Assembly (NCBI RefSeq): GCF_900104085.1
Contig: NZ_FNLD01000003.1
Location: 1-64,000, forward strand
DNA from: Pseudoxanthomonas sp. CF125
GTDB lineage: Bacteria; Pseudomonadota; Gammaproteobacteria; Xanthomonadales; Xanthomonadaceae
Direction: 5' to 3'
Length of the DNA stretch: 64,000 bases
Positions 26,536-33,238 of this stretch are shown in pieces (position 1 is the stretch's first letter; each line of letters opens with the position of its first letter). Under the pieces are notes generated by a model. It was not told where the DNA came from. It made no database searches and saw only the letters and a list, made by a program, of their open reading frames with translations. The translations under genes were made by a program, and so were the position numbers.

Positions 26536-26912
26536 TCAGAGGGGTCCTCACTGACGGTGGGCGGGAACGTACGCATGGGTTCAAGCGCATGGCGGCGGAG
26601 CCGGCGATGCTCGAAGAGAGCCATTACTCCCGAGCCGTCATGTTCCAGGAGGCGTGCAGCTTTTGCCCTGACTTGTATCAAGCAGGCATCAAGTAGTCGG
26701 TCCCGCTTTTGCGAACCGCTTCCGGACAAAGCGCCCAAGCGGCTGCAGATGAGCGGGATTGATGTGGTCCAACGCTGCGGGTATGCGGGGGTCTGGCGCG
26801 ACAGGCTGTGAATTCCGGCGGTGCCATCCAGCGCCCATGGCCTGCGGAAGCGCCGCTGTCACACCCTGACAACGGGCCTGGGGCCACATTGGTCCATCAG
26901 GCAGCACCGCGC
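26536..26912. other. Divergent region upstream of norB and the HMA-like gene
   Basis: This stretch shows no coding signal I trust. On the minus strand, 26681-26668 reads TTGATACAAGTCAG, a poor FNR-type match that would give a leader of about 98 nt for the HMA-like gene. No RNA gene or repeat was seen. Confidence 0.4.
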
Positions 26913-26926
26913 TTGACCTAGGTCAT
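26913..26926 (+). promoter_or_regulatory. FNR/Dnr-type box for norB
   Basis: TTGACCTAGGTCAT. At -41.5 the predicted start is 26961-26962, with a -10-like CACCAT at 26950-26955 and a leader of about 20 nt that carries the GGAG of norB. Confidence 0.7.
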
Positions 26927-26980
26927 GGCGACGTCCGGAGCGTACGGACCACCATGCGAGCATTCGCACTGGAGATCGCC

Positions 26981-29311
26981 ATGAGCAACACCCGCAAGCT
27001 ATGGACGGCGCTGGCCGTCCTGCTTATCTGTTCGTTTTCGGTCTTGTTATGGGCGGGTGGCGAGATCTTCCGCGCCGCGCCACCCATGCCCGAGAAAGTG
27101 CTGACCCAGAATGGCGCGGTCATCTATACCCGCGCCGACATCGAGCAAGGCCGGCAGGTTTGGCAGTCGATGGGCGGAATGCAGCTGGGATCGATCTGGG
27201 GGCATGGCGCGTACGTGGCGCCCGACTGGAGCGCCGACTGGCTGCATCGGGAGGCCACCGAAGTTTTGAACATCTGGGCGCGCCGGGACGATGGCAGCGC
27301 AAGCTATGCACGATTACCCGCCGAACAGCGGGCCGCTCTGCGTGGCCGCCTGCAGGAAATGATGCGTGCCAACACCTATGACCCGATCGCCAAGACCATC
27401 ACTCTGACCGAGGACCGCGCGGCTGCACTCTCGAACGTCGCCGCACACTACGTCAGCCTGTTCGGCAACGACCCGGCCACCGCAGAGCTGCGCGAAGCTT
27501 ATGCGATGAAGGAAAGCACGGTGGGCACGCTGGAACATCGGCGTTCCCTGACGGCCTTCTTCTGGTGGACGGCCTGGGCCGCCACTACCGAACGCGCCGG
27601 AACCGTTGGAGAAACGCTGGTGCCGGATCAGGCCGGCGTAGTCAGCAGCAAGGTGACCTACACCAACAACTGGCCCAGCGAGCCACTGGTGGGCAATACG
27701 CCGCCGCCGGCGTTGTGGGTGTGGTCGGCCTTCAGCGTGCTGTTCCTCATCGCAGGCATCGCGATACTGGGCTGGCATTACGCGGTCACCCACGGACGCG
27801 GCGAAGAGGGCCACACCATCCCGGCCACCGATCCGTTCGCGTTGCTGAGGGTCACCCCCTCGATGCGCGCCACCGCCAAATATTTCTGGGTGGTGCTCGC
27901 GTTGTTCCTGGTGCAGATCCTGCTGGGCGCGATCACCGCGCATTACCAGGTCGAAGGCCAGGAGGCCTATGGCTTCAAGTTATCCGACTACCTGCCCTAC
28001 TCGCTGGCCCGCACCTGGCACACGCAGTTGGCTGTGCTGTGGATCGCCACCGCATGGCTGGCGACGGGCCTGTACATCGGTCCTGCGCTATCGGGGCATG
28101 AGCCAAAATACCAGCGCTTCGGCGTGAACTTCCTGTTTGTCTCGCTACTGTTGATCGTGGTGGGAGGGTTCGCCGGCCAATGGCTGGCGGTCATGCAGAT
28201 CATGCCGCTGAAATTCAACTTCTGGTTCGGCCACCAGGGTTGGGAGTATGCGGACATGGGTCGTTTCTGGCAGTGGTACCTGTTCATCGGTTTGCTGCTT
28301 TGGGTGACGTTGGTAGGCCGCTCGCTGTGGCCCATCTTCAAGGGGCCCGCTTCCGATTCCAAATCGATCGTCGCCCTGTTGTTCCTGTCCACCGTTTCCA
28401 TCGGCCTGTTTTATGCCGCAGCGCTGATGTGGGGCGAGCACACCCATATCTCGGAAGTGGAGTACTGGCGCTGGTGGCTGGTCCACTTGTGGGTGGAAGG
28501 CTTCTTCGAGGTCTTCGCCACTGCAGTGATGGCGCTCATCTTCACCCGTCTGGGCCTGGTAAAGACTTCCACCGCCAACATCGCGGTGCTGTTCGCCACC
28601 ATCATCTTCATGGCCGGCGGCGTACTGGGTACGTTGCACCATCTTTACTTCGTAGGTACGCCGATCTCGGTGGTTGCATTGGGTGCAAGCTTCAGTGCGC
28701 TGGAAGTGGTGCCGCTGGCCTACCTTGGCTTCGAGGCGTACCACACCTGGAAACTAGGCAAGGCCACATCATGGATGGCACGCTATCGCTGGCCGGTGAT
28801 GTTCTTCATCGCGGTGTCGTTCTGGAACCTGGTCGGTGCGGGCCTGTTCGGCTTCCTGATCAATCCGCCGCTCTCGCTTTACTACATGCAGGGCCTGAAC
28901 CTGACCGCACTTCACGCCCATACTGCGCTGTTCGGCGTGTACGGAATGCTGGGAGTCGCGCTGGTGCTGTTCTGCCTGCGCGGGCTGCGTGGACAGATGG
29001 TGTGGGATACCAAGGCCCTGAAAGTCTCGTTCTGGACGCTCAACATCGGCCTGGCTTTGATGGGCGTGCTTACCCTGCTGCCGCTGGGCACGATGCAGTT
29101 GCTGGCCGCGATCGAACATGGCTACTGGTATTCCCGCTCGGCGGAGTTCATGCAGAAACCCATCGTGGAACTGCTGATCTGGATGCGCATGCCGGGAGAC
29201 ATCCTCTTCAGCGTGGGCGCGGTGGCTTTGGCCTGGTTCGTGCTGCGGCTGTGGATAGCGCCACGGCGCGAAGCGGCGCTTGCGGGAAACGCCGAAGCCG
29301 GCGACGCCTGA
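26981..29311 (+). CDS. norB: Quinol-dependent nitric oxide reductase (qNOR)
   Basis: This encodes 776 residues from ATG 26981, with GGAG 6 nt upstream; an in-frame ATG at 26954 lacks an SD. It reduces two NO to N2O at the inner membrane with quinol as donor. The N-terminal extension fused to the catalytic subunit (GAVIYTRADIEQGRQVWQSM, then a periplasmic cytochrome-c-like fold without heme motif) is diagnostic of qNOR as opposed to cNOR. Histidines for hemes b, b3 and FeB are in TWHTQLAVLW, VHLWVEGFFEVF, GTLHHLYFVG and ALHAHTALFGVYG; the FeB-linked Glu is in the VEGFFE helix. About 14 membrane helices. A perfect terminator hairpin follows at 29338, so nnrS has its own promoter. Confidence 0.95.
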   Translation: MSNTRKLWTALAVLLICSFSVLLWAGGEIFRAAPPMPEKVLTQNGAVIYTRADIEQGRQVWQSMGGMQLGSIWGHGAYVAPDWSADWLHREATEVLNIWARRDDGSASYARLPAEQRAALRGRLQEMMRANTYDPIAKTITLTEDRAAALSNVAAHYVSLFGNDPATAELREAYAMKESTVGTLEHRRSLTAFFWWTAWAATTERAGTVGETLVPDQAGVVSSKVTYTNNWPSEPLVGNTPPPALWVWSAFSVLFLIAGIAILGWHYAVTHGRGEEGHTIPATDPFALLRVTPSMRATAKYFWVVLALFLVQILLGAITAHYQVEGQEAYGFKLSDYLPYSLARTWHTQLAVLWIATAWLATGLYIGPALSGHEPKYQRFGVNFLFVSLLLIVVGGFAGQWLAVMQIMPLKFNFWFGHQGWEYADMGRFWQWYLFIGLLLWVTLVGRSLWPIFKGPASDSKSIVALLFLSTVSIGLFYAAALMWGEHTHISEVEYWRWWLVHLWVEGFFEVFATAVMALIFTRLGLVKTSTANIAVLFATIIFMAGGVLGTLHHLYFVGTPISVVALGASFSALEVVPLAYLGFEAYHTWKLGKATSWMARYRWPVMFFIAVSFWNLVGAGLFGFLINPPLSLYYMQGLNLTALHAHTALFGVYGMLGVALVLFCLRGLRGQMVWDTKALKVSFWTLNIGLALMGVLTLLPLGTMQLLAAIEHGYWYSRSAEFMQKPIVELLIWMRMPGDILFSVGAVALAWFVLRLWIAPRREAALAGNAEAGDA

Positions 29312-29337
29312 ACCGGTTCGGGGATGGGGCAGGGAAA

Positions 29338-29361
29338 ACGGGGCGGCGATTGCCGCCCCGT
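29338..29361 (+). terminator. Intrinsic-type terminator after norB
   Basis: A perfect 10-bp GC-rich stem ACGGGGCGGC / GCCGCCCCGT with loop GATT starts 26 bp after the norB stop. The downstream T-tract is short (TTCGTGTTCG). An upstream GGGAAAA lies on the other side. Confidence 0.65.
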
Positions 29362-29387
29362 TCGTGTTCGCGCCAGGCGGCGTGCGG

Positions 29388-29401
29388 ATGATCTGGGTCA
29401 A
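29388..29401 (+). promoter_or_regulatory. FNR/Dnr-type box for nnrS
   Basis: ATGATCTGGGTCAA, a weaker left half. At -41.5 it predicts a start exactly at 29436, the A of the nnrS ATG, with CATTCT at 29424-29429 as -10. Confidence 0.62.
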
Positions 29402-29435
29402 GGCGGGGCCGACGCCGCTGCTGCATTCTGGGCGC

Positions 29436-30665
29436 ATGGACAAGCTCACCCTCGCCGCCCCAACCCTGTCGCCGCGGCTGTTGGCTGCGGCCCCGCATCG
29501 GCTGATGTTCTTCATCGGCGCCAGCAATCTGCTGCTGGCGATGCTGTGGTGGGCGGCGTGGCTGGCCGCGGCGCGCTGGCCGGCGCTGGCGATGCCGCAG
29601 CCCAGGCCCTACGCGGGCTGGCTGCACGCGTTCGTGATGCAGTACCAGGTGCTGCCCAGTTTCATCTTCGGGTTTTTGCTGACCACCTTTCCGCGCTGGA
29701 TGGGACTGCCGGAATTGGAACGCTGGCGCTACGTGCCGGTGGGCATCGGCATCTTCGGCGGCCAACTGGCGACCTTGCTCGGCGCGCTGGGCTGGGAAGT
29801 CGGGGTCACGGTCGGCCTGCTGCTGACGCTCGGCGGCTGGAGCGCCGGACTGATCGCCCTGGCGCCGCTGCTGTGGCGCGAACGCGGCACCACCTGGCAT
29901 GCGCGTTCGTGTTTCGCATCGCTGCTGCTGGGCTACCTGGGCTTGCTGGGTTTCATCGCTTTCTTGCTGGGCGGTTCGCCGCTGTATGTATTCGCCAGCA
30001 TCAAACTGGGCAGCTTCGGCCTGCTGTTGCCGATATATGTGACCGTGGCCCACCGCATGTTTCCGTTCTTCGCCGGAAACGTGGTGCGCGGCTACGAACC
30101 CTGGCGTCCCCTGTGGCTGCTGGGTGTTTTCTGGCCGCTGTGCCTGGGGCATCTGTTGCTGGAACTGGCGCACGCCTACGCCTGGTTGTGGCTGGTCGAT
30201 GTGCCGCTGCTGGCGTTGTTCGCGACGATGTTGTGGCGCTGGTGGCCGCGCGGTGCCAAGCCGGGATTGCTGACTGCGCTGTTCATCGGTCTGGCGTGGT
30301 TGCCGCTGGCATTCTGGCTGTATTCGGTACAGAGCATCTTCTACGCGATGACCGGCGTGTACTGGCTGGGGCGCGGCCCGGCGCATGCGCTGTTCGTCGG
30401 CTTCTTCGGCAGCGTGCTGATCGCGATGGTGACCCGGGTGACCCAGGGCCATTCCGGCCGGCCACTGGTGATGCCCGTCGTGGCCTGGTTCGCGTTTGTC
30501 TCCATCCAGCTGGTTGCGATATTGCGAGTGGCGGCTGAAGTCCTGCCTGACGCAGGACTCTGGCAGACGTTGGCGGCGGTGGGCTGGCTGGCGGCATTCC
30601 TGCCCTGGCTGTTGCGTATCGGCCGCATCTACCTGGCGCCGCGCGCCGATGGCAAGCCCGGCTGA
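29436..30665 (+). CDS. nnrS: NnrS family membrane protein (nitrosative stress)
   Basis: This encodes 409 residues from ATG 29436; the frame is open upstream through the norB terminator and is rejected there. Twelve hydrophobic segments, heme-copper-associated NnrS fold: APHRLMFFIGASNLLLAM at the start, HAFVMQYQVLPSFIFGFLLTTFPRW, VAHRMFPFFAGN, and MVTRVTQGHSGRP near the end. His residues in the HAFVMQ, VAHRMFPFF and GHSGRP motifs are the conserved family histidines. NnrS is a heme- and copper-containing membrane protein that protects against NO damage in denitrifiers and in Vibrio (established). The FNR-type box has hemN-like geometry: no SD and a predicted start at the ATG. A SirB2 protein gene follows 19 bp later. 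Confidence 0.92.
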   Translation: MDKLTLAAPTLSPRLLAAAPHRLMFFIGASNLLLAMLWWAAWLAAARWPALAMPQPRPYAGWLHAFVMQYQVLPSFIFGFLLTTFPRWMGLPELERWRYVPVGIGIFGGQLATLLGALGWEVGVTVGLLLTLGGWSAGLIALAPLLWRERGTTWHARSCFASLLLGYLGLLGFIAFLLGGSPLYVFASIKLGSFGLLLPIYVTVAHRMFPFFAGNVVRGYEPWRPLWLLGVFWPLCLGHLLLELAHAYAWLWLVDVPLLALFATMLWRWWPRGAKPGLLTALFIGLAWLPLAFWLYSVQSIFYAMTGVYWLGRGPAHALFVGFFGSVLIAMVTRVTQGHSGRPLVMPVVAWFAFVSIQLVAILRVAAEVLPDAGLWQTLAAVGWLAAFLPWLLRIGRIYLAPRADGKPG

Positions 30666-30684
30666 GGCCGGCGGGAAAGTCGCG

Positions 30685-31086
30685 ATGATCGAGTTCTACC
30701 CGCAAATCAGAAGCGTGCACATCCTGATGGTGCTGTTGAGCGGCACGCTGTTCGCATTCCGCGGCATCGGCGTGCTTGCGGGTGCGCGCTGGCCGATGAC
30801 GCTGCCGCTGCGTTGGGCCAGCTACACCATAGACACCACCTTGCTGACCGCGGCGCTGATGCTGCTGACGATCCTGCCATGGGCGATGTTCGGCAATGGC
30901 TGGCTGGCGACCAAGCTGGTGCTGCTGGTCGTCTACGTGCTGCTGGGCAGCCTGGCGCTGGGACGCGGCCGCAACGCACGCACGCGTGCGTGGTGCTATG
31001 TCTCTGCCGTGGCGGTCTATCTGCTGATCATCGGCACCGCCCGCGCACATCATCCGCTCGGCTGGTTGCACTTCTGGCTGGGATGA
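30685..31086 (+). CDS. SirB2 family membrane protein
   Basis: The protein has 133 residues and about four membrane helices (VHILMVLLSGTLFAFRGIGV; TTLLTAALMLLTILPWAM; LVLLVVYVLLGSLAL; AVAVYLLIIGTARA). The family motif HIxMVxxSGxLFxxRG is at the start, and the protein ends AHHPLGWLHFWLG. The ATG at 30685 is preceded by GGCGGGAAAG. It is 19 bp downstream of nnrS on the same strand and very likely cotranscribed. The name derives from an invasion-gene region of Salmonella; the biochemical function is unknown. Frequent pairing with nnrS and norB in denitrifiers suggests a helper role in NO metabolism (inference). Confidence 0.85.
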   Translation: MIEFYPQIRSVHILMVLLSGTLFAFRGIGVLAGARWPMTLPLRWASYTIDTTLLTAALMLLTILPWAMFGNGWLATKLVLLVVYVLLGSLALGRGRNARTRAWCYVSAVAVYLLIIGTARAHHPLGWLHFWLG

Positions 31087-31136
31087 GCGTGATGGACCGA
31101 ATGCGCTTCATGCCGGTTCGATGATACGTCGCTACT

Positions 31137-31160
31137 CACTGGGCCACAGCGGCCCCAGTG
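31137..31160. terminator. Likely bidirectional terminator between sirB2 and csrA
   Basis: CACTGGGCC, loop ACAGC, then GGCCCCAGTG: a 9-bp stem with one bulged C. It lies between convergent genes, 50 bp after the SirB2 gene and 71 bp after csrA. Confidence 0.5.
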
Positions 31161-31231
31161 CGGTCGAGGCAATACCGTCCAGCTTGGGCAGGGGAATCCG
31201 TTCAGGGCTGCCGGCACTCATCGAAATCGCT

Positions 31232-31483
31232 TTACATCGTTTCTGGCGGGCAACGACGACGGACGACGATGCTCGGTACGACTGCAGGTGCCGGGGTGGA
31301 GGGAGGCATCGATGCAGGCACGGGAGGCTGAAGACGCCGATAGATCTCTTCGCGGTACACGGGCACTTCATGAGGGGCAGCAATACCGATGCGCGGCTGC
31401 TCGCCGCGCACCTCCACCACGCGCACCCGGATGTCCGCACCGATCACAATCTCTTCGCCAATGCGACGGGTGAGTATCAGCAT
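31232..31483 (-). CDS. csrA: CsrA/RsmA-family RNA-binding regulator with an extended tail
   Basis: The protein has 83 residues against the usual 60-65. Residues 1-52 are a full CsrA fold: [32 protein letters not shown], and [11 protein letters not shown] with the RNA-contacting Leu4, Arg6 (LTRR) and Arg44 (YRE). It binds GGA motifs in mRNA leaders. The last 30 residues are an unusual Pro-rich, basic tail ([25 protein letters not shown]). The start has AAGGA 6 nt upstream. [11 protein letters not shown] diverges from the GETLMIGDEV consensus, suggesting a paralogue rather than the housekeeping copy. Monocistronic, convergent with the nnrS operon. Confidence 0.88.
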   Translation of the reverse strand: MLILTRRIGEEIVIGADIRVRVVEVRGEQPRIGIAAPHEVPVYREEIYRRLQPPVPASMPPSTPAPAVVPSIVVRRRCPPETM

Positions 31484-31632
31484 GGAAAGTCCTTGTTCCC
31501 GATGACGCCCCGAGTCGACGGTTCCTGTGGAAACAACTGGGCAACGCCATCACGATGGAAGTTATTTGCAATGGAAGTGCGAGGAGCTGTCACAGATTCA
31601 GGCCAATCGTTGAACTTGAGGCGACATCCGCT

Positions 31633-32151
31633 CTATTCCTGCGGCGCTACGCCAAGGTAGCTGCCGGCCGCTGCAACCGTCGACCAGACGTCGGATTCGA
31701 GTTTGAACGAGCGGTCGAACAGGGCTTCCGCGGCGGCGCGGTCGCCACGCATCAGGTAATAGGAACCGACCTCGGCCATGCCTTTGCTGTCGTCCGGTTC
31801 CTCACGCAAGGCGCGTTCGAACAGCGCCTTGGCCTGCTCCCAGTCGCCGGCCTCGCGGTAGACCCGGGCGATGCGGAACAGATCGCCCGCCTCAGGCTTG
31901 TGCGCAAGCACGTCGTCGAAGATCGCCTTCCCTTCTGGCTTGGAACCGCTGAGGTAATAGATGCGGCCGATCGCGATCAGCTCCCAACTGCCGCCGTCGG
32001 CCTGGATTTTGGCCGTTTCCAACAGGGCGCGAGCGGCCTCCTGCTTGTCCTTGCCGTGATATTGCGATGGGGTGGTTTTCTGGGCTGCAAAGCAGACCGT
32101 GATGCCGGAGACGAACAGGATGCTGGCAGCTGTAATGGAACGAAATTTCAT
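31633..32151 (-). CDS. Secreted tetratricopeptide-repeat protein
   Basis: The protein has 172 residues. Signal peptide MKFRSITAASILFVSGITVCFAAQ. Then three to four TPR-like helical pairs: ARALLETAKIQADGGSWELIAIGRIYYLSG, DLFRIARVYREAGDWEQAKALFERAL, GSYYLMRGDRAAAEALFDRSF (described here by position about 38-160). The start has an ideal AAGGAGG 5 nt upstream, so expression is probably strong. TPR arrays mediate protein contacts in the periplasm. No partner is evident; it lies between csrA and the two-partner-secretion locus. Confidence 0.82.
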   Translation of the reverse strand: MKFRSITAASILFVSGITVCFAAQKTTPSQYHGKDKQEAARALLETAKIQADGGSWELIAIGRIYYLSGSKPEGKAIFDDVLAHKPEAGDLFRIARVYREAGDWEQAKALFERALREEPDDSKGMAEVGSYYLMRGDRAAAEALFDRSFKLESDVWSTVAAAGSYLGVAPQE

Positions 32152-32471
32152 TTATTCCTCCTTGATGGTGAGCGAGACGAGAACCGTCGCGGCTCTGGTT
32201 GACATTGTTGAATTTTTGGCTTCCTTACATCGCTCGGCCCCAATCTGCTTCGCTCAATCGGCCGGGCCCGACAAATAAACGCTGAAAATAAATCCGTCAC
32301 CTTTTCTTTTCAGCCATTTTTATCTGGCCCCGAGTTCCGGGCGGTTTATTCCGATCCTTTCCGCCATACGTGACCATTGAGTACAGCGTCCTTGACCTAC
32401 CAACAACCGACAGAAAATGAATCTATTTTCTCGATCTCAGTAAACAAATCTGCCCCATTATTCCTGCAGTT
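32152..32471. other. AT-richer intergenic region behind the two-partner-secretion locus
   Basis: This is 320 bp, clearly richer in A and T than the surroundings (runs such as TTTTTATC and AAATAAATCC). It contains the TPR gene promoter on the right and a possible terminator at 32281-32314. No ORF was accepted. Confidence 0.45.
32281..32314 (-). terminator. Possible terminator after the secretion locus
   Basis: GCTGAAAA and TTTTCAGC form an 8-bp stem with an 18-nt loop; on the minus strand it is followed by GTTTATTTG. The loop is large, so confidence is low. Confidence 0.35.
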
Positions 32472-32846
32472 CTAGTTGTCAGCACATTCACCCGCAACTT
32501 CGCTGGCCTGGGAAGCCAACGCGTAGGAATTGCCGGCATGTTCAATCCGGTAGAGTTCTATTGAGCATGACTGATCACGCCTTAGAATTGTTGCCACGTA
32601 ATCCTCATCGGATCTCGGAGTAAAAGTCCGTATTTGACTGCAACGAGATACTCCGACGGGGCACTTTCCGTTAAAACATCCGCCTGAGGTGAGCGAGAAA
32701 GTGAGAGGCTCATCCGCACGCACATAGATTTCAGTGACCGCAACGCCACCTTGCACACTGACTTTCGGCATACCGATAGTTCTATACGTCAGGCCACCGA
32801 AAGCACCACGGGAGTCCGGAACAACGCCAGCTCCCGCGCACGGCAT
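32472..32846 (-). CDS. Hypothetical Cys-rich protein, possibly frameshifted at its N-terminus
   Basis: From ATG 32846 the frame gives 124 residues: a Gly-rich start (MPCAGAGVVPDSRGAFGGL), a beta-rich middle (GGVAVTEIYVRADEPLTFSL) and five cysteines (GGCFNGKCPVGVSRCSQ, DQSCS, GECADN). No signal peptide, although the disulfide-like content suggests export. The AGAGG touches the ATG, too close for a good SD. The reading frame just upstream (about 32850-32910) encodes a plausible continuation, ANSKLTANSLTFSDLRTED, in another frame, so the gene may be frameshifted or its start misread. It sits behind the lipoprotein at the toxin end of the haemagglutinin gene, where immunity genes are found. Confidence 0.45.
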   Translation of the reverse strand: MPCAGAGVVPDSRGAFGGLTYRTIGMPKVSVQGGVAVTEIYVRADEPLTFSLTSGGCFNGKCPVGVSRCSQIRTFTPRSDEDYVATILRRDQSCSIELYRIEHAGNSYALASQASEVAGECADN

Positions 32847-32893
32847 CCTCTGTGCGCAGATCGCTGAAGGTCAGACTGTTGGCGGTGAGTTTG

Positions 32894-33238
32894 CTATTGG
32901 CCACGCACTGACCGGCAGGCAGCGCCGTCAGCATCCTTGAGGCAAATGTTCTGGTAGCCACCATTGATACCGCGTGGCATATATTTGTATCCATTCTTGA
33001 GCATGCAGAGGTCGAACCCATCAAACGCCCGAGCCCCAATCTCTTCGTACCTCCGTTCAAATCCTTCCGAGCAGCCTCTCATGTCGGCATCCTTTTCGTT
33101 TGTCGATACACCATCTTTCTTCCACAAAAGATCGGTTGGTGCTGTTGGTAGGTCCATCTGAGTGATGACCTCATACGTCTTACATCCAGCAGCCGTGGCT
33201 ACGATGCAGGCGACAAATAGTAACGCGCCAATTTTCAT
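32894..33238 (-). CDS. Small lipoprotein overlapping the end of the haemagglutinin gene
   Basis: This encodes 114 residues from ATG 33238, with GAGGGGAGAGA directly upstream. MKIGALLFVACIVATAAGCKTYE is a lipoprotein signal with lipobox AAGC. The mature part has five further Cys, in GCSEGFERRYEE, FDLCMLKNGYKYMPRG, YQNICLKD and GAACRSVRG. The start codon lies 59 bp inside the 3' end of the haemagglutinin gene in another frame, so the two are translationally linked. In contact-dependent inhibition loci the gene at this place is normally the immunity protein, and an inner- or outer-membrane lipoprotein could protect against a lipase-like toxin. That role is inference. Confidence 0.72.
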   Translation of the reverse strand: MKIGALLFVACIVATAAGCKTYEVITQMDLPTAPTDLLWKKDGVSTNEKDADMRGCSEGFERRYEEIGARAFDGFDLCMLKNGYKYMPRGINGGYQNICLKDADGAACRSVRGQ

